This document shows, one piece after another, positions 43,383-52,932 of a DNA stretch of 64,000 nt (within the stretch, counting starts at the first letter, position 1; each line of letters starts with the position of its first letter). Below the pieces are notes generated by a model. The model ran no database searches, had not been told where the DNA came from, and saw only the letters and a program-made list of their open reading frames with translations. The stretch comes from CAYZJV01 sp049310885 (GTDB lineage: Bacteria; Spirochaetota; Spirochaetia; Sphaerochaetales; Sphaerochaetaceae): the NCBI RefSeq assembly GCF_049310885.1, contig NZ_JBMDYO010000006.1, positions 62,001-126,000 of the forward strand. The letters are read 5' to 3'. The translations under genes and the position numbers were made by a program.

Positions 43383-44546
43383 ATGCAAACGGTTTGGTTC
43401 CATGTTGACATGGATGCATTTTACGCATCGGTTGAACAACTCGATCATCCCGAATATCGTGGTAAGGCTGTTATCGTTGGCGGCACGGGAAATCGTGGAG
43501 TAGTATCAGCTTGCTCCTATGAGGCAAGGAAATTCGGAGTCCACTCGGCAATGCCGATGTATCAGGCTCTTCGATTGTGCCCACATGCTATCCGTACAGG
43601 TGTCCATATGGAACGGTATAGTGAGATCAGCAGACAAGTAATCGAAATACTGCACTCCTTCAGCCCTGTTGTACAACAAATATCGATAGATGAGGCATTT
43701 TTGGATATGAGTGGTACCGAACGACTGTTCGGAACTCCACGTCAAGCTGCTATGCTTCTCAAGAATCGGGTAAAAAATGAGACGAAACTGGTTATTAGCG
43801 TCGGAATCGGACAAAGCAAGTTCATCGCGAAGATGGCTAGTGACTACGATAAACCGGACGGCCTATGCAGGGTCTCTCCCGGAAAAGAGATTGCTTTCGT
43901 GGATGCTGTCGGTTTGAAGAAGCTGTGGGGAATTGGCGACAGCACACTTAAAAATCTTTCCAAGCATGGAATCGCAACCACAGCACAATTGCGGGAGTAT
44001 GAGGTCACACATCTGCAACGGCTCTTTGGTACTGCAACCGGCTCCTACCTCCATAAAGTAAGCCATGGCATCGATCCAGGCGTCCACACTGGTGAAACGA
44101 AATCCCGCTCCATTAGCACAGAGACAACATTTCCTGTAGACATCACAGAGGGAGCGGTCTTGGAACAGAATCTTCTAGGAATGAGCCATGATATCATGTT
44201 CCGCGCATTGAAGGAAAAATTAACTAGTCAAACAGTGGCGATAAAGATCCGATTTTCCGATTTTTCTACCATCAGCGCACAATCGACTCTGGATAATCCA
44301 CTCTACTCTGCGATGCAGGTATACACCCTTGCCAAGGAATTGTTGAAGAGCCGATGGCATGAAGGGCAACCTGTGCGCCTCTTGGGTGTTGGACTGCATA
44401 ATGTGATCGGATCATCAATTCCGATGCAACAAGAATTGTTCGACGATCCCAACAAGAAAAAGCGGGAGTTGGAGGAGGCCATACTTGCACTCCGCTCAAA
44501 AGGACGCCCGTTACAAAAGGCCAGTCTCCTAAAACCGAAGGAATAG
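43383..44546 (+). CDS. dinB: DNA polymerase IV (Y family)
   Basis: A 387-aa translesion polymerase. The catalytic residues are in HVDMDAFYASVEQ (first Asp, residue ~8) and ISIDEAFLDMSG (Asp-Glu pair, ~103-104). The steric region ACSYEARKFGVHSAMP and the HhH-type GIGQSKFIAKMASDYDKP are also present, as is the little-finger domain. Near the C-terminus, QQELFDD gives a beta-clamp binding motif (QxxLF). No SOS box was recognised. It sits 3 bp after ddl, so it is transcribed with cell-wall genes rather than from an obvious damage-induced promoter. Confidence 0.96.
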   Translation: MQTVWFHVDMDAFYASVEQLDHPEYRGKAVIVGGTGNRGVVSACSYEARKFGVHSAMPMYQALRLCPHAIRTGVHMERYSEISRQVIEILHSFSPVVQQISIDEAFLDMSGTERLFGTPRQAAMLLKNRVKNETKLVISVGIGQSKFIAKMASDYDKPDGLCRVSPGKEIAFVDAVGLKKLWGIGDSTLKNLSKHGIATTAQLREYEVTHLQRLFGTATGSYLHKVSHGIDPGVHTGETKSRSISTETTFPVDITEGAVLEQNLLGMSHDIMFRALKEKLTSQTVAIKIRFSDFSTISAQSTLDNPLYSAMQVYTLAKELLKSRWHEGQPVRLLGVGLHNVIGSSIPMQQELFDDPNKKKRELEEAILALRSKGRPLQKASLLKPKE

Positions 44547-44623
44547 GCCTCTGGACTCCCCTTGCAGGGGGTTTGCAATGGTGGTAAAGTAGCTAGGAAT
44601 CTGCAAATGGAGGAGATGTCGCC

Positions 44624-45130
44624 ATGGGGCTCCATATCGTATTGTTTGAACCTGAGATACCGCAGAATACGGGAAATATCGCGAGGACCTGTGCTGCGAT
44701 CGGAGCCACTTTGCATCTGGTACATCCTTTGGGGTTCACTATAACCGATAGGAAACTCAAACGAGCAGGTCTCGACTATTGGCATCTACTGGATATACAC
44801 CACCACGACTCGGTGGAGGATTTCTTATCGCTGTATAAAGATGGGCCTTTGTGGTTTTACACGACAAAGGCAACTCATACCTATGCCGATGTCACCTATG
44901 GGGAAGATGCGTATCTTGTCTTCGGAAAAGAGAGTGCAGGCATCGATGAATCTATCCTTGTCCGCTACCCCGATAGGTGCATTCGTATTCCCATGCGAGA
45001 AGGAGCCCGATCGCTCAATCTGTCCAATAGTGTAGCCATAGGTGCCTATGAGGTTGCCCGTCAGCAGGAATTTGCGGCTCTCAAGAGGGCTGGAAATCTC
45101 CACCATTTGGCATGGGAAAAATCTGTATGA
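44624..45130 (+). CDS. trmL: tRNA (cytidine/uridine-34-2'-O)-methyltransferase TrmL
   Basis: A 168-aa SPOUT-fold methylase that modifies the wobble ribose of tRNA-Leu isoacceptors. The substrate-side start LFEPEIPQNTGNIARTCAA and the knotted SAM-binding end FGKESAGIDESIL, RIPMREGARSLNLSNSVA are complete. GGAGGAG precedes the ATG at 44624. Length is typical. It is first in a short run with proC and serS. A weak hairpin (CCCC-N5-GGGG, about 44559) lies between it and dinB but has no good T-run. Confidence 0.96.
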   Translation: MGLHIVLFEPEIPQNTGNIARTCAAIGATLHLVHPLGFTITDRKLKRAGLDYWHLLDIHHHDSVEDFLSLYKDGPLWFYTTKATHTYADVTYGEDAYLVFGKESAGIDESILVRYPDRCIRIPMREGARSLNLSNSVAIGAYEVARQQEFAALKRAGNLHHLAWEKSV

Positions 45131-45152
45131 TCATCAAAGAGGGAGAATAGCT

Positions 45153-45947
45153 ATGAAGAAAATGGGATTCATCGGTTGTGGAAATATGGGAGGAGCTATC
45201 ATCAGAAGTGTAGCACCTGCTGGACTTTGGGATGTATTGGTTTACGATCTCCAGACCGATTTGGCGAAAGCTATTGCTAAGGAAACGGGAGCCGATTACC
45301 GCAATTTCGATGATTTAATGATCCAGTCGGACATCGTGGTATTGGCTGTGAAACCCCAGATATTGCCTGAGCTCTATGAAAAACTCGCCTCATACAATGA
45401 TAAGATGTACATATCTATGGCCGCTGGTATCGATCTGGATACATTAGCTCAGAAATTGGGTACTACGAGTGTATCAAGGATCATGCCTAATATCGCAGCT
45501 GCAGTGAAGAAGGCTGTAACTGCCGTAGCTGTCCATCAGGAGGCAGAAGAGGAACTTTCCCGTATCGTGATGACCTTCGCCGAGACATTCGGCTCAGCGC
45601 ATGCGCTTCCTGAAAAGTATTTCTCAGCATTTATAGGAGCCTCGGGATCTGCTATAGCGACAGCTTTCGAATTCCTACACGGGATAGCTATGGGAGGAGT
45701 CCATGAAGGTCTTCCCTACACCACTGCTCTCGGTCTCATCTGTGATACCGTGGAGAGTGCGACCGCATTAGTACGGCAGACAAAGAGACATCCTCAGGAA
45801 TTGCTGACCCAAGTCTGCTCTCCTGGTGGTCTTACGGTGAAGACTATGCAGGTATTGTATGAAAATGGATTCGCCGGTACCTTGATGGAATCGGTAGAAG
45901 CGGCAAGCCAGGGTGCAATTGCCATGGAAGAGAAGAATAAGAACTGA
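45153..45947 (+). CDS. proC: Pyrroline-5-carboxylate reductase
   Basis: A 264-aa NAD(P)H-dependent reductase for the last step of proline synthesis. The ATG at 45153 is preceded by GGGAG; the frame extends upstream to 45042 through the end of trmL but has no start signal there. The Rossmann loop MGFIGCGNMGGAII is at residues 4-17. Also visible are VLAVKPQILPELYE, SRIMPNIAAAV and the C-terminal GSAIATAFEFLHGIA, TALGLICDTVESATAL and VCSPGGLT. proA and proB are nearby on the other strand (50376-52804), so the full glutamate-to-proline route is in this window. Confidence 0.96.
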   Translation: MKKMGFIGCGNMGGAIIRSVAPAGLWDVLVYDLQTDLAKAIAKETGADYRNFDDLMIQSDIVVLAVKPQILPELYEKLASYNDKMYISMAAGIDLDTLAQKLGTTSVSRIMPNIAAAVKKAVTAVAVHQEAEEELSRIVMTFAETFGSAHALPEKYFSAFIGASGSAIATAFEFLHGIAMGGVHEGLPYTTALGLICDTVESATALVRQTKRHPQELLTQVCSPGGLTVKTMQVLYENGFAGTLMESVEAASQGAIAMEEKNKN

Positions 45948-45969
45948 CCTAAAACCAACGAGGAAAACC

Positions 45970-47250
45970 ATGATTGATCTGAAGGATTTGAAATCGAGAC
46001 GACAAGAGATCGCAGCTAATATCGCCAACAGGGGAATGCAGATCGATCTTGAAGCTATCATAGCGTTGCAGGACCAACGATCTGTCCTCTTGCAGGAGAC
46101 AGAAGCACTTCGGGCTAGACGGAACGAAAATGCAACTAAGATGAAGTCAAAGATGGATAGCGAAACCAGAGCTACTCTCATAGCGGAAGGAAAATCCATA
46201 AAGGAAGAAATCGCCGTAAGAGAGGAGCAATTGCAACAGGTCGAAAGCTCCTACATCTCGCTTGCGAAAACTATCCCGAACTACGCTCATCCGGATGCAC
46301 CGGTAGGAAAATTGGATACCGACAATCTAGAAATCAGTCGTTGGGGTGAACCTACCCGACTCGATTTTCCACCTAAGGATCATGTCCAGCTGGGAGAGGA
46401 ACTGGATCTTATCGATTTTGATACTGCAACTCGCGTATCAGGAGCAAAATTCTATTACTTGAGAAACGAAGCGGTAATCTTGGAACTCGCATTGGAACGA
46501 TACGCTCTCGATATCCTAGTAAAGCATGGTTTTACCCCCACAATTACCCCCGATATAGCAAGAGAAGAGGTGCTTGAGGGAATCGGATTCAATCCCCGGG
46601 GAGAAGAGAGCAATATCTATACGATCGAGGGTACCGATACCTGTCTGGTTGGGACTGCCGAGATTACCCTTGGAGGTTACCACGCGGGGAAAATCCTCTC
46701 TGAGAGTGAATTGCCGATCAAGTTGGCTGGATTGTCACACTGTTTTCGAAGGGAAGCCGGAGGCGCAGGACAATATTCTAAAGGCCTCTACCGAGTTCAC
46801 CAATTTTCCAAGGTGGAAATGTTCGTGTATAGCCTTCCAGAGGATGCTGAGACTATCCACCAACAATTGCTAGCGATCGAAGAGGAAATATTCCAGGGTT
46901 TGGGAATTCCCTACCATGTAGTAGATACCTGTACAGGAGATTTAGGAGCCCCTGCCTTCCGAAAATATGATATTGAGGCATGGATGCCCGGTCGTGGAGA
47001 ATCGGGAGAATATGGTGAAGTGACGAGTACCAGCAATTGTACCGATTACCAATCCCGTAGACTGAATATTCGTTATCGCGATGGGCAAGGGAAAATTCGC
47101 CATGTCTACCTACTCAATGGAACCGCTATTGCAATTTCACGGGCTCTGGTAGCCTTGCTCGAGAATTTCCAAAGAAGTGATGGATCGGTAGGCATTCCAG
47201 AAAAACTGATTCCCTATACCGGATTCTCCGAAATCCGTAGGGATCGATAA
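45970..47250 (+). CDS. serS: Seryl-tRNA synthetase
   Basis: A 426-aa class II synthetase for tRNA-Ser (and Sec, if used). The ATG at 45970 follows GAGGA; the upstream open frame to 45913 is inside proC. The N-terminal long coiled-coil arm (about residues 25-100, Glu/Arg-rich) is followed by the catalytic core. Motif 2 is LAGLSHCFRREAGGAGQY, and GLYRVHQFSKVEMF is present. Motif 3 is LNGTAIAISRALVALLENF. TSTSNCTDYQSRRLNIRY confirms SerRS. It lies 22 bp after proC. Confidence 0.97.
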   Translation: MIDLKDLKSRRQEIAANIANRGMQIDLEAIIALQDQRSVLLQETEALRARRNENATKMKSKMDSETRATLIAEGKSIKEEIAVREEQLQQVESSYISLAKTIPNYAHPDAPVGKLDTDNLEISRWGEPTRLDFPPKDHVQLGEELDLIDFDTATRVSGAKFYYLRNEAVILELALERYALDILVKHGFTPTITPDIAREEVLEGIGFNPRGEESNIYTIEGTDTCLVGTAEITLGGYHAGKILSESELPIKLAGLSHCFRREAGGAGQYSKGLYRVHQFSKVEMFVYSLPEDAETIHQQLLAIEEEIFQGLGIPYHVVDTCTGDLGAPAFRKYDIEAWMPGRGESGEYGEVTSTSNCTDYQSRRLNIRYRDGQGKIRHVYLLNGTAIAISRALVALLENFQRSDGSVGIPEKLIPYTGFSEIRRDR

Positions 47251-47260
47251 GGAGGCTGCC

Positions 47261-48709
47261 ATGACACTATCGGCACTATCAACAGATTTTTACGAACTTA
47301 CCATGATGCAGGGATACTTTAAGACAAAGAATAATCCTCAGGTAGTGTTCGATATGTTCTACCGGAGCAACCCTTTCAATGGAGGGTATGTAGTTTTTGC
47401 CGGTCTCAACGATCTTCTCAAGAGAGTAGAGACCTTTACCTTCAGCAAGGGTGATATGGACTATTTGGCATCCTTGGGCAGATTCGATCAGGATTTCCTC
47501 GATTATTTGGCCACCTTCAAATTCTCTGGAACAATACACGCCATGGATGAAGGCACCGTTGTTTTTCCCGGCGAACCTTTGATCCGTGTCGAAACATCCA
47601 TGATGGAGGCGCAGCTCATAGAAGGCATGCTCCTCAATACCATCAATTTCCAATCTCTTATTGCAACAAAGGCCTCACGGGTTCTTCAGGCATCCGGCGG
47701 TGGGCAAATCATGGAATTTGGTCTTAGACGGGCTCAGGGGCCTGATGGTGCGATCTCGGCTTCAAGAGCAGCTTTCATAGGAGGGTGTAGTGCCACAAGC
47801 AATACGCTCGCTGGTAAAGTATTCGGTATTCCCGTGGCGGGTACCATGGCACATTCGTGGGTAATGTCCTTTGAATCCGAACTCGACTCATTCCGTGCCT
47901 TCGCAGAGATCTATCCAGATAATTGTATTCTACTGATCGATACCTACGATACATTAGGCTCCGGAATAGAGAATGCCATCATAGTAGGCAAAGAGTTGAA
48001 AACGAGTGGTCATACCATGGGAGTGAGGATCGATAGTGGTGATCTGAGCTACCTATCCCGGATTATCCGTAAGAAGCTGGACAAGGCTGGACTGGAAGAC
48101 TCCAGAATCTATGTATCCAATGACCTTACCGAGGAGATCATAGAAAATATGGTCCATGATGCAGTTCCGATCGATTCTTGGGGAATCGGTACCCATTTAG
48201 TTACGGGAGGTACCCAAAGCTCGCTCAACGGAGTCTATAAATTGGCTGCCCGTCAATTGCCCGATGGCTCCTGGTTGCCCACCATGAAGATAAGCAACTC
48301 CTTCGAAAAGGCGACAAATCCAGGCAGGAAACAGGTCTGGCGTTTCACCGATGAGGAGGGCTCTGCATTAGGCGATCTCATAACATTGGAAGATGAGAAG
48401 CTAGAGATCGGACGTGACTTCATATTCCATCACCCGTTCAATCAGGCCGACTATTTTACGATGAAACATGGCAGATTCGCTAAGATCACTCCCCTGCTGA
48501 AACCACAATTGGTACAAGGTAAACGGGTCGGGCAATCCATTCCGCTCAAAAAAATCCAGAAACGGGTCCACGATAACTTGGCCACATTCGACAAGACTTA
48601 CCAGCGTATGATAAACCCGCATATATATAAAGTATCTCTCTCAAAGAAATTGAAGACACTAAAAACAGATCTGGTAATGGAGGGGAGAGTCAAACTCAAT
48701 CGCGATTGA
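47261..48709 (+). CDS. pncB: Nicotinate phosphoribosyltransferase
   Basis: A 482-aa NAPRTase that converts nicotinate and PRPP to nicotinate mononucleotide (Preiss-Handler NAD salvage). Motifs are STDFYELTMMQGYF, FGLRRAQGPDGAISASRAA, GTMAHSWVMSFESE, LIDTYDTLGSG, GVRIDSGDLSYLS and GIGTHLVTGG. AAGGAGG precedes the ATG at 47261, and it is only 10 bp after serS. The length fits the longer bacterial form. It ends in a 14-bp antisense overlap with the cell-wall amidase gene. Confidence 0.96.
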   Translation: MTLSALSTDFYELTMMQGYFKTKNNPQVVFDMFYRSNPFNGGYVVFAGLNDLLKRVETFTFSKGDMDYLASLGRFDQDFLDYLATFKFSGTIHAMDEGTVVFPGEPLIRVETSMMEAQLIEGMLLNTINFQSLIATKASRVLQASGGGQIMEFGLRRAQGPDGAISASRAAFIGGCSATSNTLAGKVFGIPVAGTMAHSWVMSFESELDSFRAFAEIYPDNCILLIDTYDTLGSGIENAIIVGKELKTSGHTMGVRIDSGDLSYLSRIIRKKLDKAGLEDSRIYVSNDLTEEIIENMVHDAVPIDSWGIGTHLVTGGTQSSLNGVYKLAARQLPDGSWLPTMKISNSFEKATNPGRKQVWRFTDEEGSALGDLITLEDEKLEIGRDFIFHHPFNQADYFTMKHGRFAKITPLLKPQLVQGKRVGQSIPLKKIQKRVHDNLATFDKTYQRMINPHIYKVSLSKKLKTLKTDLVMEGRVKLNRD

Positions 48710-49478
48710 TGTAATTGGCCAACCCGTGCGCGATAGCTTCTGCCATTTCAGCTTTCCAACCTTCATCCTGCATAAGGAGAGCCTCTTCTTGATTGCTGAC
48801 AAACCCGATCTCAATCAATATCGAGGGGACTCTGCTCGCATTGAGCACCCATACATCCTGTTCTTTTATTCCCCTAAATCGCACAGAGGGGAATCGGGTT
48901 ACAAGCGACTGACGAATATAGGATGCTAGTAACAAATTTTCCCGGTTCAAGAGTCTATTCAGATCACCACTCGTATGGTTCGCGAATCGAGAAATAGCCC
49001 AATCGGGAACTTGAGGATCAAGAAAGCGTACCTGTTTATCGGTTTGCTTGATCAACAACTCCATGCCACTTGCTCCATTTCCCACCGTTGAATTAGCATG
49101 GATGGAGACTAGTAGCGAAGATCGTCCTACTCCCGGGTTTGTTGCAGCAGCAATCGCTGCGCGATCTTCCAAGGAAATAAAACGGTCATCATCCCGGGTA
49201 GTTACCACTACAATATCGGGAAACCAAGCTGTAAGCAGATCTGTCACTCGGAGCATGACATCGAGTACGATATCCTTTTCTTGGATAACAAACTCTTCCC
49301 CTTCCCCATAATCCGACGTAGCGCCAGGATCATGTCCCCCATGACCTGCATCGAGGATCACACTTCCCACGGGAAGAGAAAAGGGAGAAATGGTGGGATC
49401 GAAACCATCAGATCCAAGGGTAGTAGTGACGACTATACAACAGAGGAGAGCGGCAAAAAACCGGTGCAACGGCCTCAT
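48696..49478 (-). CDS. N-acetylmuramoyl-L-alanine amidase (Amidase_3)
   Basis: A 260-aa exported zinc amidase that cleaves the bond between MurNAc and L-Ala in peptidoglycan. The start ATG 49478 (AGGAGAT upstream) gives a signal peptide (MRPLHRFF, then AALLCCIVVTTTLG) and an ATGA overlap with the upstream gene. Zinc ligands are the His in ILDAGHGGHDPGA, the Glu in FVIQEKDIVLD and the His in LVSIHANS. The catalytic Glu is in ILIEIGFVSN. All four are present. It is the last gene of the proA-proB-glycosyltransferase unit and probably acts in cell separation or wall turnover. Confidence 0.94.
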   Translation of the reverse strand: MRPLHRFFAALLCCIVVTTTLGSDGFDPTISPFSLPVGSVILDAGHGGHDPGATSDYGEGEEFVIQEKDIVLDVMLRVTDLLTAWFPDIVVVTTRDDDRFISLEDRAAIAAATNPGVGRSSLLVSIHANSTVGNGASGMELLIKQTDKQVRFLDPQVPDWAISRFANHTSGDLNRLLNRENLLLASYIRQSLVTRFPSVRFRGIKEQDVWVLNASRVPSILIEIGFVSNQEEALLMQDEGWKAEMAEAIAHGLANYINRD

Positions 49479-50386
49479 AGCACATCTCCTGGAGCCTGCC
49501 ACTGGTCTACCAACTGTTGGAAATCGGTCTTGTAGAGGGCAAGACGCTTCTTCACCTCGGCATGAACGTGTGGATCATGGTACTTCCCTGCCCTTTTTGG
49601 ATAGTTCTTTCCATTCATTTGTCTCACAGCCAAGGCCTTCGTGTGTAATCGTTTGAGTCCTTCTCGAAGGGATCTGTCTTCAATGATGGATTGTTTGTGG
49701 TGGAATCGGCAGGATAACGAGGGAAGATTAAATATCGGATACCCATATAACCAGGAGCGAAGACCAAAATCAAGGATCTGCCAATAGTCGCCCTCGATCT
49801 GTTCATCGAACCCACGAAGCCGTTGAAAAAGTGCCCTTTCATAAATCCCTAGACCAAGATAGGGATAGAGCGTGGGACTAATCTCCTTTGTTGCAAAGAA
49901 CGGAACAGGATCGATTAATCCATCTTTGAGCATGGGAGCCTGTATGACGGGAATCGGTTCATGGTTACGATTCTCCAGAAAAGGAGTCACTGCAGCAGGT
50001 TTATCGCTCCTATGGAGCAACTCAATAGCTTCAGTGGTATCAAATACATCGCAACGAAGGTCACTACGGATAAGGTAGAAAAATGTCGTATAACACTCAT
50101 TCGCCATCGCATTGGCCATAGCGCCAAAAGTCGCAGGGAGAGAGAAAACAATAAAGGTCACGAAGGGGAATCGTAGACGTAATTCCGGAATACGTCCCTG
50201 TTCCTCGTACATCAATACATGCAATGGCCAATTGGCGTAAGTCGAGAGAGACTCAATGGCACTCGCCAAAGCCTCTCCACTCTCCTGAGCCAGTACACCG
50301 ATCGAGAGGGTCTCCTCGCGGTGAAGGAGACTGATCCGCCGACCAATATCTTGTTTTCTATGGAATATCTGATACTTACTCTTCAT
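49475..50386 (-). CDS. Glycosyltransferase-like protein (GT-A/GT2-like, putative)
   Basis: A 303-aa protein. The layout recalls family-2 glycosyltransferases: an N-terminal alpha/beta part (SIGVLAQESGEALASAIESL), an acidic centre (FYLIRSDLRCDVFD) where the DxD would be, and a GFDEQIEGDYWQILDFGLRSWLYG acceptor-side block, given here as two parts (GFDEQIEGDYW, then QILDFGLRSWLYG). The DxD itself is not standard. No membrane helix is evident. A wall or surface-polysaccharide role is inferred from the fold type and from its coupling to the amidase (4-bp overlap) and proB (11-bp overlap). Confidence in the exact family is only moderate. Confidence 0.55.
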   Translation of the reverse strand: MKSKYQIFHRKQDIGRRISLLHREETLSIGVLAQESGEALASAIESLSTYANWPLHVLMYEEQGRIPELRLRFPFVTFIVFSLPATFGAMANAMANECYTTFFYLIRSDLRCDVFDTTEAIELLHRSDKPAAVTPFLENRNHEPIPVIQAPMLKDGLIDPVPFFATKEISPTLYPYLGLGIYERALFQRLRGFDEQIEGDYWQILDFGLRSWLYGYPIFNLPSLSCRFHHKQSIIEDRSLREGLKRLHTKALAVRQMNGKNYPKRAGKYHDPHVHAEVKKRLALYKTDFQQLVDQWQAPGDVL

Positions 50387-51485
50387 AATCCAAAAATACT
50401 ATATCCTCTGGCCGAAACAGGACATCGGCCTTCCCCTTTCCCAAAACTTTCGGCATATCCTTACTTTGGCAACCAGCCATACCAGAGATTTCGGTACTAT
50501 TGTAATAGGGAACCGCTTTAGCGATCTTATTGACCATGACCACATCACCAGCTTGGAATACCCCTGTTACAGAAACCACTCCAGAGGGCAAGAGGCTCTT
50601 ATGACCTCGAAGTGCCTTTTCGGCTCCCTCATCCACCCAAATAGTACCTTTTGGAGCACTGTTGATGATCCAACGGTTCCTCTGGCTCAAACGCTTGTCA
50701 CCATGGATATAGGTTCCCAAATCTTGTCCGTCTACGATCCGTTGCAGCACATCAGTCCCATAACCGCTAGCGATCACCGTTTTGCATCCACCGGTTGCAG
50801 CAATCTTGGCGGCGAGCAATTTAGTCTTCATCCCTCCTGTTGAGAACACACTTCCAGCCGACCCGGCAAACGAGAATACCGTATCGTCCAATTTTGGGAC
50901 ATCGGAAATCAACTTCGCCTCAGGATCTTTCTTTGGATCAGTAGTAAACAGTCCTTCGATATCGGTTAGGATAATAAAAAGATCGGCATCGATTTTACTT
51001 GCGACAAAAGCCCCAAGTCTATCGTTGTCCCCTACTGCAGTGCCCACTTCGGCGGTACTTACGACATCGTTCTCATTGAATATCGGAACAACCCCCAATT
51101 CCAGGAGCGTTGAGACCGAATTCTTCAGATTCACGAATGTACGTCTCTCGTTCAATTCACTTCTTGTTATGAGTACCTGGGCACAGGTGAGTCCATGGGA
51201 TTTGAAAGCTTCCCGATAGTGGCTCATCAGTATCGGTTGGCCGATAGAGGCACAAGCTTGACGCATAGTAGTCTGCTTTACTGCACTCTTCCTCCCCAGT
51301 TCCTTGGCTCCCAAACCAACAGCACCGGAGGAGACTAACAATACCTGGAAACCTCTCTCCTTCAATGCTGCGAGCTCTGAAACCACAGACTTGATCCTCT
51401 GCACATTGATCCCACTCGAATCGCTCAGGAGATTGCTACCGATCTTCACCACGAGGGTACGGACCATCGAAAAATCGCGACTCAT
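50376..51485 (-). CDS. proB: Glutamate 5-kinase
   Basis: A 369-aa kinase for the first step of proline synthesis from glutamate. The amino-acid kinase domain shows VVKIGSNLLSD, VLLVSSGAVGLGAKEL, IFNENDVVSTAE, GDNDRLGAFVASKI and GSVFSTGGMKTKLLAAKIA. A C-terminal PUA domain (about 275-369) follows, as in E. coli ProB. It overlaps proA by 4 bp (ATGA), giving a proA-proB order. Feedback inhibition by proline is usual for this enzyme but cannot be confirmed from the sequence. Confidence 0.96.
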   Translation of the reverse strand: MSRDFSMVRTLVVKIGSNLLSDSSGINVQRIKSVVSELAALKERGFQVLLVSSGAVGLGAKELGRKSAVKQTTMRQACASIGQPILMSHYREAFKSHGLTCAQVLITRSELNERRTFVNLKNSVSTLLELGVVPIFNENDVVSTAEVGTAVGDNDRLGAFVASKIDADLFIILTDIEGLFTTDPKKDPEAKLISDVPKLDDTVFSFAGSAGSVFSTGGMKTKLLAAKIAATGGCKTVIASGYGTDVLQRIVDGQDLGTYIHGDKRLSQRNRWIINSAPKGTIWVDEGAEKALRGHKSLLPSGVVSVTGVFQAGDVVMVNKIAKAVPYYNSTEISGMAGCQSKDMPKVLGKGKADVLFRPEDIVFLDYEE

Positions 51486-52804
51486 GCATCATCCTCCTGG
51501 AAGAGGTTGGCGCCATCGACAGACAGTTCTTTAAAAGCAAAGGATTTTCCTTTGGCATAGGTATCGACTATATGGCCATTACCTTTGAGCAACCATTTTC
51601 CGATCACCAATCCATCCATACCAACTGGTCCTCTAGCATGTATCTTTTGGGTACTGATACCTACTTCGGCACCAAGTCCATAGCGGAATCCATCGGCAAA
51701 ACGAGTACTGCAATTCCAGAATACATCGGCTGAATCGACTTTGCGAAGAAATATTCTTGCTGCATTTTCATCGGAAGTTACGATTCCATCCGTATGTGAC
51801 GATCCATGCCTGGCGATATGCTCTATGGCTTCATCGAGTGAATCCACCACCTTTACTGCAACTTCATAATCGAGATACTCGGTATCCCAATCCCTACTCT
51901 GGGCGGGAATACAATCGATGATATCGCACACACGATCGTCCCCATGGATCACCACTGACCAAGGTCTCACAGCTTCAGCGAATCGGGGAATAAAAGCATC
52001 GGCAACGCTGGCATGCACTAGTATGGTCTCCACAGCATTACATACAGCCGGATACTGACATTTCGAATCCACAGCAATGGGAACCGCCATAGCGAGATCG
52101 GCAGAGGAATCGATATAGAGGGCGCAGATACCATCTGCATGACCGAGAACAGGGATCTTCGTATTTTCCATGATATACCGGACAAATTCGTTCGACCCAC
52201 GGGGAATAAGCAAGTCGACCACGTCATCCATACCCAGCAGGAGATGGACATCCTCCCTGCTCTCCAGATGCACGATCCATCCGCTTTTCGCCGTATAGTC
52301 GGAGAGTGCTTCTCGGATAACCGATACCAGTTCACGATTGGTTTCCAAGGCCTCCCTTCCCCCTTTGAGCACGATAGCGTTCCCACTTTTCAGACATAGC
52401 GATAGAATCTGTACCAATGCATCGGGTCTGGACTCAAACACCATACCGATTACACCAATGGGGACATCGACACGTTCCAGAAGAAGACCTTCATCCAAGG
52501 TTCTCCGCTCACGGACCCTCCCTATGGGATCCGGCAATGCTGCGACCTGACGCAACCCTTCACAAACCTGCTTCAGTTTTACCTCATCGAAAACCAATCT
52601 TTTCCGGAGGGGTCCTGCCAGATGCTCCTCGTCAGCCTTCTCCAAGTCTCTTTCATTAGCTTGAAAAATCCTCTTCTTCTTTGCTTCGAGCGATAAAGCT
52701 ATAGCTTCAAGCATAGCGTTTCTCTCATCGTGAGAGAGAGAGCCCAGAATCCGTTGGCTGGTAGTGATATGTGCCAGTTGTTCCATAATTCGACGATCTT
52801 CCAT
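51482..52804 (-). CDS. proA: Gamma-glutamyl phosphate reductase
   Basis: A 440-aa NADPH-dependent reductase for the second step of proline synthesis. The nucleotide-binding segment IGMVFESRPDALVQ and LKGGREALETNREL are followed by the catalytic Cys region KCQYPAVCNAVETILVH. LDYEVAVKVVDS, GLGAEVGISTQKIHARGP and MDGLVIGKWLLKG close the protein. The start is ATG 52804, with GAGG 5 bp upstream; an ATG at 52786 is an alternative. It leads a unit with proB, a glycosyltransferase-like gene and an amidase. It diverges from the FecB-type gene. Confidence 0.96.
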   Translation of the reverse strand: MEDRRIMEQLAHITTSQRILGSLSHDERNAMLEAIALSLEAKKKRIFQANERDLEKADEEHLAGPLRKRLVFDEVKLKQVCEGLRQVAALPDPIGRVRERRTLDEGLLLERVDVPIGVIGMVFESRPDALVQILSLCLKSGNAIVLKGGREALETNRELVSVIREALSDYTAKSGWIVHLESREDVHLLLGMDDVVDLLIPRGSNEFVRYIMENTKIPVLGHADGICALYIDSSADLAMAVPIAVDSKCQYPAVCNAVETILVHASVADAFIPRFAEAVRPWSVVIHGDDRVCDIIDCIPAQSRDWDTEYLDYEVAVKVVDSLDEAIEHIARHGSSHTDGIVTSDENAARIFLRKVDSADVFWNCSTRFADGFRYGLGAEVGISTQKIHARGPVGMDGLVIGKWLLKGNGHIVDTYAKGKSFAFKELSVDGANLFQEDDA

Positions 52805-52932
52805 ACATGCCTCACTCGTGTCTCGTTGGATATCAGATTACTCCGAATCGCCCACTGATGCAAGGTCGCATAGTCAGCATCCATCTTCCCCCTGGATACC
52901 GAAAACAAGGTTATCTATATCACTGATTTCCG

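Noticed and set aside
52699..52908. Small minus-strand ORF (69 codons) starting upstream of proA
   Set aside because: It runs out of frame into the proA coding region, with no ribosome site or domain.
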